A stretch of DNA of 31,166 nt from an uncultured Selenomonadales bacterium (lineage in GTDB: Bacteria; Bacillota; Negativicutes; Selenomonadales; Selenomonadaceae), in the NCBI GenBank assembly GCA_937877565.1, contig CALFJB010000001.1:1-31166 (forward strand). Direction: 5' to 3'. A program made the translations under genes and the position numbers. This document shows, piece after piece, positions 1-7,788 of the stretch. Under the pieces are notes generated by a model that searched no databases, was not told the DNA's origin, and saw nothing but the letters and a program-made list of their open reading frames with translations. Numbering within the stretch: the first letter of the stretch is position 1; each line of letters starts with the position of its first letter.

Positions 1-158
1 ATCCTAGTACTTCGCTTTCTTAGTCAACGCCTCTAGCTGAAAACTATGACGCGCCTCCCTATCCACTAGTCTTTAGTCTCTATAATCTATGACGCGCCAA
101 ATGTTCCAGTCATTATTTTTTTTTTGTAATTTAAAATTCACAATCCATTTTACTCAAC

Positions 159-190
159 AAAAAAGCCCTGCCGAAAATTTTCAACAGGGC
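159..190 (-). terminator. Rho-independent terminator after fruA
   Basis: Read on the minus strand, GCCCTG (190-185) and CAGGGC (170-165) form a 6-bp stem that is followed by a TTTTTT run. It lies about 30 bases past the fruA stop and closes the fructose operon. Confidence 0.8.
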
Positions 191-220
191 AAAAATTTTT
201 ATAACGTCAAATTTTAATTA

Positions 221-2146
221 TCAATCTTGAGGACGCGGACTTCTGATAAAGCCAAGAATAACCGCGCCAATAACTGCGCCAACCGCAATAGAAACAAGAT
301 ACATACCGGCATTACCGATTGTAGGAACAACGAAAATTCCACCGTGCGGAGCCATCAATGTGCAGTCAAACATCATTGTAAGCGCACCGGCAATAGCTGA
401 ACCGACAACGCAGGACGGAATAACATGCAACGGATCGCCCGCCGCAAAAGGAATAGCACCTTCAGTAATGAACGATGCACCCATAACAATATTTGTTGCT
501 GAAGTGCTTTGCTCTTGTTTTGTGAATTTACTCTTAAAGAAAATAGTTGCAAGCGCAATAGCCAAAGGCGGAACCATACCGCCAGCCATAACCGCCGCCA
601 TAACGCCATATTCGCCGCCGGCTAATAAACCTGTACCTGTAACGTAAGCCGCCTTGTTGATAGGACCGCCCATATCAATAGCCATCATACCGCCAACAAG
701 TGCGCCAATCATCAATCTTGCTGAAGGATCCATATTCTTCAATGTGTCAATCAACCATTCATTGACGGACGCAACAGGAGGACCAATAACGAGTTGACAA
801 ACAACGCCAATAGTTAAAATACCGAGCAACGGATAAAGCAAAATTGGTTTTGTACCTTCCAACGCTTGAGGTAATACACTAAGGACACTCTTAAGCCAGT
901 TGACAATAAAACCTGCCAAAAAGCCTGCAACTAACGCGCCTAAGAAACCTGAACCGTTACTGCCGGAAAGTGCGCCGCCTACAAAGCCCGCCGCAAGACC
1001 GGGACGATCTGCGATTGACATTGCAATAAAACCTGAAAGTACAGGCAACATAAAGCCGAAGGACGCGCCGCCAACGTCTTTAAAGAATTTTGCAACAGGT
1101 GTAATTGAACCGAAATTGCCGCGTTCTTCTTGCGGTAAACTGTTCAAATCAACTGACATACCGTCAATTAAAAATGCAATGGCGATTAAAATACCGCCGC
1201 CAACAACGAATGGCAACATATGTGAAACGCCGTTCATCAAATGTTTGTAAACTTGACGCCCGACAGATTCATTTTCGCCGCCGCCACCGCCTGAAGATTC
1301 TGCAGCCGCTCCCGCCGCCGCGTGATAAACAGGCGCAGAACCGCTTAACGCTCTATCAATAAGTTCATCAGCTTTGTTAATACCGTCAGCAACTTTGGTA
1401 ATAACAACTTTTTTGCCGTCGAAACGCGCCATAGCAACGTTTTTATCAGCCGCAACTATAATACCGTCAGCCTTTGCAATTTCGTCCGCAGTCAAAACAT
1501 TTTTTGCGCCGCCGGAGCCGTTAGTTTCAACTTTGATTGTAATACCGCGCTTTTTGGCGTGTTGTTCCAAAGATTCAGCCGCCATAAAAGTATGAGCAAT
1601 ACCTGTAGGACACGCTGTAACTGCCAAAATTTGAATATGATCTGCAGTTGGTTTCGCTAAGTCAACGCCTGCACTGGGAGCTTGAAATTTGCCGTCTTCT
1701 TTGTCGTCGATAATTTTCAAAAATTCCTGTTTAGTTTTCGCCGCGATTAAAGCCTCTTTGAAGTCCGGGTCCATAATCATTGTAGCGAGTTTTGAAAGTA
1801 TCATTAAATGATCGTCCGCCGCAGTATCAGGCGCGGCAATGGCGAAGAACAAACGGGCGGGGTTGCCGTCCATTGATTCAAATTCAATACCTTCAGGGAT
1901 AGTCATTGCGGCAAGACCGGGAGCTTTAACGCCTTTAGATTTTGCGTGCGGCGTTGCAATACCGTCGCCAAGTCCTGTTGTGCCACTTGCTTCACGGGCG
2001 CGAACGTCTTTTAGATATTGCGCCTTGTCTTTGAGGTTTCCGCCCTTGTCCATCAAGTCTACAAGATGCGATATTGCGTCTTGCTTGTCCTTGACGTTAG
2101 CGCGGAGGTCGATGCTCGCAGTTTTGAGCAATTCGGTTACTCTCAT
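221..2146 (-). CDS. fruA: PTS fructose transporter subunit IIABC
   Basis: Fructose-specific phosphotransferase permease. It takes up fructose across the inner membrane and phosphorylates it to fructose 1-phosphate, the substrate of FruK encoded upstream. The 641 residues hold three domains. IIA is at about 1-148, with phospho-His67 in GIATPHA and the second conserved His113 in DDHLMIL. IIB is at about 170-268, with phospho-Cys179 in TACPTGIAHTF. A Gly/Ala-rich linker at 277-290 leads to a hydrophobic IIC at about 300-636 containing the family motif ASFITEGAIPFA. The length is normal for the fused family. The ATG is preceded by AGGAGT. It is the last gene of the fru operon and is followed by a terminator. 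Fructose specificity is inferred from the domain type and the linked fruK; related mannose or 2-O-glycerate permeases are less likely. Confidence 0.93.
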   Translation of the reverse strand: MRVTELLKTASIDLRANVKDKQDAISHLVDLMDKGGNLKDKAQYLKDVRAREASGTTGLGDGIATPHAKSKGVKAPGLAAMTIPEGIEFESMDGNPARLFFAIAAPDTAADDHLMILSKLATMIMDPDFKEALIAAKTKQEFLKIIDDKEDGKFQAPSAGVDLAKPTADHIQILAVTACPTGIAHTFMAAESLEQHAKKRGITIKVETNGSGGAKNVLTADEIAKADGIIVAADKNVAMARFDGKKVVITKVADGINKADELIDRALSGSAPVYHAAAGAAAESSGGGGGENESVGRQVYKHLMNGVSHMLPFVVGGGILIAIAFLIDGMSVDLNSLPQEERGNFGSITPVAKFFKDVGGASFGFMLPVLSGFIAMSIADRPGLAAGFVGGALSGSNGSGFLGALVAGFLAGFIVNWLKSVLSVLPQALEGTKPILLYPLLGILTIGVVCQLVIGPPVASVNEWLIDTLKNMDPSARLMIGALVGGMMAIDMGGPINKAAYVTGTGLLAGGEYGVMAAVMAGGMVPPLAIALATIFFKSKFTKQEQSTSATNIVMGASFITEGAIPFAAGDPLHVIPSCVVGSAIAGALTMMFDCTLMAPHGGIFVVPTIGNAGMYLVSIAVGAVIGAVILGFIRSPRPQD

Positions 2147-2320
2147 GAGTACACACTCCTTTAAAAATAATAGATATAATTCCTAACGGTGGCTGCCAAA
2201 TGAATAAAAATAAATAGACAGCCGCCGCGTTAAGCATAAAAATAAATTTTGCTAACTTTTCCTGTACAGCAGAAATACGCAAGAAAACTTTTGCATTGCA
2301 TAATTTTAATATTAAAATTT

Positions 2321-3193
2321 TTAAGAAAAAATGCTTTTAATCTTCTTGAAAATTTTTGTACTAATAGGCTCGTCGTCTTCAGTGGCGTGGAAAACTTGAG
2401 CTTGTCCTGATTTAATTCTGTCAAAAAGTTGTTCCGGCTTGCGAATTGCCGTACCAACTGCAGTTTGAATCATTTTTTTGCCGTCGAAACGGGAAATAGG
2501 AACTTTCTTGCTAGCCGCAACTATTACAACGTCAGCATTTTTAATTTCGTCGTCTGTCAAAGAATGATAGACACCCGCCGCGCCGTAAACTTCAACGCGA
2601 ATATTCATACCGAGTTTAGCCGCGCAATTTTTCAGCGATTCACGCGCCATAAATGAAGACGAAATACCAGTTGGACACGCCGTAACCGCAATAATTTTTG
2701 AATCGCCGGTAATTTCGGGCGTTTCAGTTTTTGCGCGTTCAGATTCTTTGGCGTCAATTAGTTTTATAACTTCGTCAACAGACTTTGCGCGAATCAAACT
2801 TTCTTTAAAGTCAGAATCCATTAACAAAACTGCAAAACGTCCCATTTCCGTCATTTCGGTTGTACCGGCTTTAATTGGCGCGGCAAAAAGGACAATCAGT
2901 CGCGCAGGTTTATCATCTATTGAATCGAAGTTGACGCCTTCAGGAACTGTGATAATTGAAATGGCAGTTTTTTTAATGGCGGCGTTTTGTGCGTGCGGAG
3001 TTGCCAAGCCGTCAGATAAACCTGTTGAGCCTTGTACTTCACGCGCTAAAACGTCACGGCGTACCGCCTCTTTGTCCTTGACTGCGCCCGCCGTCATCAA
3101 TAAATCAATCAGCATATCAATCGCTTCATGTTTGGTTGAGGGGTGAACGTCCAACGCCACTGATTTTTTGGAAATAAAATTTGTAATTTTCAA
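2321..3193 (-). CDS. PTS fructose-type IIA-IIB protein lacking the IIC domain
   Basis: A paralogue of the first 290 residues of the downstream FruA, holding a IIA domain and a IIB domain but ending where the membrane domain would begin. IIA keeps phospho-His67 (GLATPHA) and IIB keeps phospho-Cys173 (TACPTGI). Two neighbouring residues conserved in FruA are changed: His113 of IIA is Glu, and the His of the IIB AHTF motif is Ser (SSSF). The longest frame begins at GTG 3202, but AAGAAGG abuts that codon. The TTG at 3193 has the same SD at 8 bases and gives an N-terminus matching FruA, so it is chosen. The protein sits between fruK and fruA and may be a phosphocarrier, a regulatory sink, or a relic of a duplicated permease. 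The sequence cannot tell these apart. Confidence 0.85.
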   Translation of the reverse strand: MKITNFISKKSVALDVHPSTKHEAIDMLIDLLMTAGAVKDKEAVRRDVLAREVQGSTGLSDGLATPHAQNAAIKKTAISIITVPEGVNFDSIDDKPARLIVLFAAPIKAGTTEMTEMGRFAVLLMDSDFKESLIRAKSVDEVIKLIDAKESERAKTETPEITGDSKIIAVTACPTGISSSFMARESLKNCAAKLGMNIRVEVYGAAGVYHSLTDDEIKNADVVIVAASKKVPISRFDGKKMIQTAVGTAIRKPEQLFDRIKSGQAQVFHATEDDEPISTKIFKKIKSIFS

Positions 3194-3507
3194 CGATCTC
3201 ACCTTCTTTCAGTAATTTATTTTTAAGATTTTAAATGTACTTTCTTGTCAGTCGAAACAAGAAGAGCAACGCTCCTATTCGTCGCCTTGCAACCAAAAGA
3301 AATTCTTTCTCGGCGTCAGGCTTTCCGCGACGTGAAGTTTACCGTTTAACCAACTTTCCAGCCGCGTGGTACTCAATCTTTATTCAAAGTTACCTGTGGA
3401 AAGGCGGAGACGCCGCTGGGTTTCTTTATTCCATCTCTGCATAAATTTGCTAAAGGTTGCAGTTTTCTCAACTTTTCTAAAAAAATAACCAGTCAAAGAT
3501 TATCAAT
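3194..3507. repeat. Intergenic region with a divergent copy of the dispersed hairpin element
   Basis: This 314-bp gap separates fruK from the IIA-IIB gene and has no plausible gene; a 69-codon plus-strand frame lacks an SD. From about 3233 it begins ATGTACTTTCTTG, then reads through GAGCAACGCTC and a CAACCAAAAGAAA stretch. This is the same order of landmarks as the reverse complement of the element at 12689-12830. I read it as a diverged, inverted copy, possibly with further repeat sequence up to about 3440. The GC content is higher than in the flanking spacers. Confidence 0.45.
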
Positions 3508-4413
3508 TTAAATTGTCTTTAAAAGTGCCTCAACTTCAGGACGGGTTGCAAGATTTTCAGAAAATGCAGATGCTGAACCTGTTGCAACGCCCATTTTGAA
3601 CGCTTTTTCATAATCGCCGTTAGTTTCTTCGTAACCTGCGATAAAGCCCGCAACCATTGAATCGCCCGCGCCAATAGAATTAACAAGCGTACCTTTCGGC
3701 GCGGCAGATTTATAGGATTTACCTTCAGCAGTCAGCAAAATTGCGCCGTCTCCTGCCATTGAAATTAAAACGTTTTGTGCGCCTTTTTCTTGAAGTTTTT
3801 TAGCGTATTCAATAATTTCTTCGTCAGTCTTCAAAGTTACGCCAAACATATCGCCCAATTCGTGATTGTTAGGTTTAATCAGCCAAGGATTAAATTTCAA
3901 AATTTTTAAAAGCAAGCCTTTTTCCGCGTCAACAACAACACGAATACCCTTGCCTTGCAACGGCTCTAAAGTGCGTTCGTACATATCATCGGGAAGAGTT
4001 TTTGGAACGGAGCCGGAAATAACAAGCGTATCGCCCGCGCCAAGTTTTGAAAGTTTTTCAAAAAGTTCATTACATTTGGCGTCGCTGATTTTTGGACCTT
4101 GTCCGTTAATTTCGGTTTCAATGTCAGCTTTAATTTTTACGTTGATTCTTGAAAAACCTTCTTCAAGTTGTACAAAGTCTTCATCTGCGTTGAAAGTGCG
4201 AAGTTGGCGAATAATTTCTTTGCCGGTAAAACCTGCCAAAAATCCCATTGCCGTTGATTTGTGTCCCAAATTTCCAAGCACGATTGAAACGTTAATACCT
4301 TTGCCGCCGCCGAGTACCTGTTCAAAAGAAACGCGGTTAATTTTGCCGGGATTCAACGTATCAAGGCGAACGTTATAATCCAACGCCGGATTAAAAGTAA
4401 CTGTGTAAATCAA
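3508..4413 (-). CDS. fruK: 1-phosphofructokinase
   Basis: Cytoplasmic PfkB/ribokinase-family kinase converting fructose 1-phosphate plus ATP to fructose 1,6-bisphosphate. It is the step after FruA-mediated uptake. The 301-residue length is typical. The N-terminus TVTFNPALDYNV and the GGGKGINVS glycine motif (35-43) are characteristic of the FruK/LacC branch. The C-terminal signature NSIGAGDSMVAGF carries the catalytic base Asp251. The TTG start is preceded by GGAGG at 8 bases. It is the first gene of the fru operon. No DeoR/FruR-type regulator is adjacent. Tagatose-6-phosphate kinase is an alternative for the family, but the linked fructose PTS favours FruK. Confidence 0.93.
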   Translation of the reverse strand: MIYTVTFNPALDYNVRLDTLNPGKINRVSFEQVLGGGKGINVSIVLGNLGHKSTAMGFLAGFTGKEIIRQLRTFNADEDFVQLEEGFSRINVKIKADIETEINGQGPKISDAKCNELFEKLSKLGAGDTLVISGSVPKTLPDDMYERTLEPLQGKGIRVVVDAEKGLLLKILKFNPWLIKPNNHELGDMFGVTLKTDEEIIEYAKKLQEKGAQNVLISMAGDGAILLTAEGKSYKSAAPKGTLVNSIGAGDSMVAGFIAGYEETNGDYEKAFKMGVATGSASAFSENLATRPEVEALLKTI

Positions 4414-4457
4414 TTCTAAAACCTCCCCAAAAATATATTAAAAATTTTGCTGTGGCG

Positions 4458-4486
4458 ATTATACAATACAATTTTGCATATTTCAA
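4458..4486 (-). promoter_or_regulatory. Promoter of the fru operon with overlapping palindrome
   Basis: On the minus strand, -35 TTGAAA (4486-4481) is 17 bp from -10 TATAAT (4463-4458), about 45 bases ahead of the fruK start. A palindrome, ATTTC-AAC-GAAAT (4480-4492), overlaps the -35 and could be an operator. No regulator for it is in the window. Confidence 0.7.
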
Positions 4487-4525
4487 CGAAATTTTCAAAC
4501 AAATTTACAGGTTTTTTCACAAACT

Positions 4526-4555
4526 AAAAAAGCTCCGCCTAAGCAGGAACTTTTT
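4526..4555 (-). terminator. Probable terminator between hisD and fruK
   Basis: An imperfect hairpin pairs AAAAAG-C-TCC (4526-4535) with GGA-A-CTTTTT (4546-4555), with a T-run on either strand. It is placed to end the minus-strand his transcript before the fru promoter. About 140 bases separate it from the hisD stop, and nothing recognisable lies there. Confidence 0.5.
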
Positions 4556-4692
4556 CAGCGTCAAGGCTTGGGAGTGCGCTCTAAAATGGTTGAAATTTCA
4601 TTGCAGTTAAAATCCTGCGCGTTGAAACTAAAAATGAACACAGTCACGACCTCAACGCCGCAATTATAAATTTTGTTGCTGATTTTTTCAAG

Positions 4693-6033
4693 CTAAAAAT
4701 TTTTGCGCTTAATAATTGCCTCTGCGTGTGCCGTCAATCCTTCAGCGTTTGCAAGTACGATAATGTTTTCTGCCACGTTCAATAAATCTTCCTGCGTGTA
4801 AGAAATTAAACTTGTACGTTTCAAAAACGTTTCCACGTTCAAAACAGAGAAAAATTTTGCAGTGCCGCCCGTTGGCAAAACGTGATTAGGTCCCGCTAAA
4901 TAATCGCCCAACGGTTCCGGCGAATACGCGCCCAAAAATACCGCGCCCGCGTTTTTGATTTTCGGCAAAAGATTGAACGGCGAATTTGTCAACAGTTCCA
5001 AATGTTCAGGTGCTGAAATATTTGCAAAGTCTATCGCCTCGTTTAAATCCTGCGCGACGATTATTAAACCGTTAGAATTTATTGACGCCTCCACAATTTC
5101 ACGACGCGGCAATTTTGCAAGTTGCGTTTCAACTTCAGCAGAAATTTTTTCAGCCAAATTTTTATCAGTTGTAATGACAATACTGCAAGCAAGCGGATCA
5201 TGTTCAGCTTGACTAAGCATATCAGCCGCCGCGTAAACAGGATTAGCCGTTTCATCAGCAACAATTAAAATTTCGCTCGGGCCTGCAAGCATATCAATAT
5301 CGCAATGCCCAAAAACTTCTTTCTTCGCCAAAGTTACGAAAATATTTCCGGGACCTGTAATTTTGTTGACGCGGGGAATTGTTTCAGTACCAAACGCCAT
5401 TGCTGCTATCGCCTGTGCGCCGCCAATTTTGTAAATTTTATCTGCGCCCGCAATTTTCGCCGCAACTAAAACATAGGGATTTATTTTGCCATTTTTCGCA
5501 GGAACGCACATAATAATTTCGCCGACGCCCGCAACTTCCGCCGGTATAACATTCATCAAAACGCTTGAAGGATACGCGGCAAGCCCGCCTGGGACGTACA
5601 CGCCAACTTTTTCAAGCGGAATGATTGACTGCCCCAAAATTGAATTTTTATTGCGGTACGTTATCCAAGATTTAGGAAGTTGTTCAATGTGGTAAGATTT
5701 AATATTTTCGGCGGCAATTTTTAAAGCGTCAACAATTTTAGAATCAGCTTGATTTTCGGCGGCGTCAATTTCTTCAGCCGTTACCAAAAAGTTTTCTGCT
5801 GTAATTTCTGCGCCGTCAAATTTTTTGGAGTAGTCTATAACTGCAGAATCGCCAAACTTTCTAACGTCATTAACAATTTTTCTGACAAGTTCAGACGCGG
5901 TTAAATCTTCGCCAAAAAGTTTTTTATTGGATTCACGAATTTTTGGCGGCAGTTCAATTTCATCAAACGCTTTTTTAGTAAGCAGTTTAACAATTTCTGC
6001 GCGAGAAATATTTTGACTGTCAATTATTTTCAT
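4693..6033 (-). CDS. hisD: Histidinol dehydrogenase
   Basis: Catalyses the last two steps of histidine synthesis, oxidising L-histidinol to L-histidine with two NAD+. It is a zinc enzyme of the cytoplasm. The 446-residue length is normal. Family hallmarks are visible: VYVPGG (146-150), GPGN (227-230), DMLAGPSE (247-254), the zinc-ligand region SQAEHDP (Gln275, His278), and the catalytic Glu343-His344 pair in SAPEHLEL. The start codon overlaps the hisG stop as ATGA, so the two genes are translationally coupled. It is the last gene of the minus-strand his train. Confidence 0.95.
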   Translation of the reverse strand: MKIIDSQNISRAEIVKLLTKKAFDEIELPPKIRESNKKLFGEDLTASELVRKIVNDVRKFGDSAVIDYSKKFDGAEITAENFLVTAEEIDAAENQADSKIVDALKIAAENIKSYHIEQLPKSWITYRNKNSILGQSIIPLEKVGVYVPGGLAAYPSSVLMNVIPAEVAGVGEIIMCVPAKNGKINPYVLVAAKIAGADKIYKIGGAQAIAAMAFGTETIPRVNKITGPGNIFVTLAKKEVFGHCDIDMLAGPSEILIVADETANPVYAAADMLSQAEHDPLACSIVITTDKNLAEKISAEVETQLAKLPRREIVEASINSNGLIIVAQDLNEAIDFANISAPEHLELLTNSPFNLLPKIKNAGAVFLGAYSPEPLGDYLAGPNHVLPTGGTAKFFSVLNVETFLKRTSLISYTQEDLLNVAENIIVLANAEGLTAHAEAIIKRKNF

Positions 6034-6665
6034 AAAAATTTCTCCAGTTCGTTTACAAGGTTGTTAATCCTGTCAAATTTTAATCTGTAACTAACACGGT
6101 TTGCAATGAGCCGCGCCGTTGCGTCCATTATGTGAACAATTTCCTCAAGATTATTTTCGCGCAGGGTTGTACCCGTTTCAACAATATCAACGATACTTTC
6201 ACTTAAACCGACGATTGGTCCTAATTCGATTGAGCCATTAAGTTTGATATATTCCATTTGCATGCCGCGTTCAACGAAAAATTTTTGGGCAATGTGCGGA
6301 AATTTCGTAGCAACGCGGGTATGTGCATAATCTTCAAGGCGCGGGCGTTTTTTATCTTTCGGTACAGCCATCATCAAATGACACTTGCCAAAACCTAAAT
6401 CTAAAAGCTCGTAAACGTCCTTGCCGCTTTCCAAAATAACGTCTTTGCCGATAATTCCAATATCTGCCGCGCCGTTTTCTACGTAAGTTGGTACGTCCGC
6501 AGTTTTCGTTATGATAAATTTCAGCTTTTCGGCGTCATTCGTGATAAACAATTTTCTTGATTTTTCGTGAAGCCCTTCAGCAGTCCAGCCGACTTTTTTA
6601 AAAAGTTCGGTTGACAAACCAAAAAGTTTGCCCTTAGGCAGGGCGATTGTTATATATTCGTTCGT
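6030..6665 (-). CDS. hisG: ATP phosphoribosyltransferase, short form, apparent ACG start
   Basis: First enzyme of histidine synthesis, joining ATP and PRPP. This is the short form (211 residues), which needs the HisZ regulatory subunit; hisZ is three genes upstream. The PRPP-binding motif DIVETGTTL is at about 160-168. A TTG start at 6617 would remove the conserved first strand and ALPKGKL motif (8-14). Reading back in frame gives NEYITIALPKGKL to codon ACG at 6665-6663, exactly 7 bases after AGGAG. The only upstream alternative is an ATT touching the SD, and then a stop. I therefore place the start at ACG. It could be a true rare start, an ATG lost by mutation, or a base-call error. The 3' end overlaps hisD by ATGA. 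Confidence 0.88.
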   Translation of the reverse strand, partial: TNEYITIALPKGKLFGLSTELFKKVGWTAEGLHEKSRKLFITNDAEKLKFIITKTADVPTYVENGAADIGIIGKDVILESGKDVYELLDLGFGKCHLMMAVPKDKKRPRLEDYAHTRVATKFPHIAQKFFVERGMQMEYIKLNGSIELGPIVGLSESIVDIVETGTTLRENNLEEIVHIMDATARLIANRVSYRLKFDRINNLVNELEKFL

Positions 6666-6680
6666 AAAAATTCTCCTTTC

Positions 6681-7256
6681 TTATTCAAGCGTATCTTCAT
6701 CTTTTTGCAAATATCCAAGTACCGTTAATGTCAAAATAAAACTAAGTACAATATCCATAAAATCCACTAACGGCACAATCCAAAAATTATATTTGTCAAT
6801 GTTTTTGTTCGCGTCGTCAATGCTTAAAAGAATTTTGTCATTGTCGCTGAATTGAATTTGATAAACCATTTGCCTCTTGTGCCAAACTTTAATATATTTA
6901 CCGTCAATTTTTCTTTCGACTTGACTTTTGTTGTATTTAAAACACAGTGAAACGTCAAAATCTTGAAGAAAACCTACATTTATATAACTGCGTCTCGCCG
7001 CGTAATATTCCACATGGCAATAACCTTCAGTAAATTCAAGTTCCTCAAGCGTACTTTCAGTTAAAATCGGCTTTGTATTGGGAAAAATTGAAGTCATTAC
7101 CGCATAAATTCCGGCGTAGATAATTACAAATAAAATTAATTTGGATTTGCTTTTTAACACAAAGTACAAAAATTCACGAGCTTTGACAATAAAAAAAATT
7201 AGCAATACTGACCAACATAGCCAAAAAATTATGACGCCAAGATAAAATTCAAACAT
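6681..7256 (-). CDS. Unknown membrane protein inside the his gene train
   Basis: I do not recognise this 191-residue protein. It has two N-terminal membrane segments (about 5-26 and 38-57), a polar middle of about 100 residues rich in Tyr, Asp and Lys, and a third membrane segment (about 163-182) near the C-terminus. The middle contains strand-like alternation (YINVGFLQDFDVSLCF) but no motif I can name. It lies 15 bases before the hisG start and 19 bases after the HD-domain gene, so it is very likely co-transcribed. The SD before its ATG is weak. A role in histidine synthesis is not implied by anything in its sequence. Confidence 0.75.
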   Translation of the reverse strand: MFEFYLGVIIFWLCWSVLLIFFIVKAREFLYFVLKSKSKLILFVIIYAGIYAVMTSIFPNTKPILTESTLEELEFTEGYCHVEYYAARRSYINVGFLQDFDVSLCFKYNKSQVERKIDGKYIKVWHKRQMVYQIQFSDNDKILLSIDDANKNIDKYNFWIVPLVDFMDIVLSFILTLTVLGYLQKDEDTLE

Positions 7257-7275
7257 TTACAAATACCCGCTAAAA

Positions 7276-7788
7276 TTAATTTTCTTCGTCAGCAAGGCGC
7301 AAAAGTTTTAATTCTTTTGAATCGTCAGCACGCGGCGGCGAATGATGACGCGCAACAATTTTAGCCTCCTGAAATAATCCCATTTTCTGCAATTTTTGTC
7401 CGCCCAATTCTGCATGATTGCGATAAATATAAATTGAACGATTGCCGCGCAATTCCAATCTGTCAGCAAGTCCCGGCAGAAATGTTGTTACAAGTACTGC
7501 AAAAACTTTTTGCCAAACGCTCATCTTGACGTTGATTTTTCCAATGTCATGCAGGAGCGCACAACGTATCAAAAATTCTTTATCTACGCCTTGTTTGTCT
7601 TGAATTATTAGCCGTTCAATCGTATAGGCAACCTGCAAGCTGTGAAACTGATCAAGCAAGCCCATTTTCATAAAAAGTTCCTGCTCCTGCCGGTTCAAAT
7701 GCGCCATTAAATATTTTTGATCGTCAATGGAAATATCCGCAGTTAAAGCTCGGAAAAATTGCCGCGCACGTTTTAAAATCCAGTTCAT
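7276..7788 (-). CDS. HD-domain metal-dependent phosphohydrolase
   Basis: A 170-residue stand-alone HD protein. The metal-binding His/Asp set can be followed: His49 (FHSLQVAY), His80-Asp81 in ALLHDIGK, His125 (RNHAELG), His148-His149 (ARHHSPP) and Asp167 (LRLADEE). HD proteins hydrolyse phosphomonoesters or phosphodiesters, including nucleotides; the substrate here is unknown. Residues 91-107 (VWQKVFAVLVTTFLPGL) form a hydrophobic stretch that could touch the membrane. Its ATG overlaps the hisZ stop by ATGA, so translation is coupled to hisZ. Such an HD gene is not a standard histidine gene. Confidence 0.85.
   Translation of the reverse strand: MNWILKRARQFFRALTADISIDDQKYLMAHLNRQEQELFMKMGLLDQFHSLQVAYTIERLIIQDKQGVDKEFLIRCALLHDIGKINVKMSVWQKVFAVLVTTFLPGLADRLELRGNRSIYIYRNHAELGGQKLQKMGLFQEAKIVARHHSPPRADDSKELKLLRLADEEN

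Noticed and set aside
44..98. CTATGACGCGCC occurring at 44-55 and 87-98
   Set aside because: A 12-base repeat in a short spacer with no structure or third copy; too little to call an element.
2301..2322. AT-only palindrome between the IIA-IIB gene and fruA
   Set aside because: No GC stem and no clear T-run, so not a convincing terminator or operator.
3235..3444. 69-codon plus-strand frame between fruK and the IIA-IIB gene
   Set aside because: No SD, no recognisable protein, and it overlaps repeat-like sequence.
4586..4669. 27-codon plus-strand frame between hisD and fruK
   Set aside because: No SD and no similarity I can support; the region follows a terminator-like hairpin.
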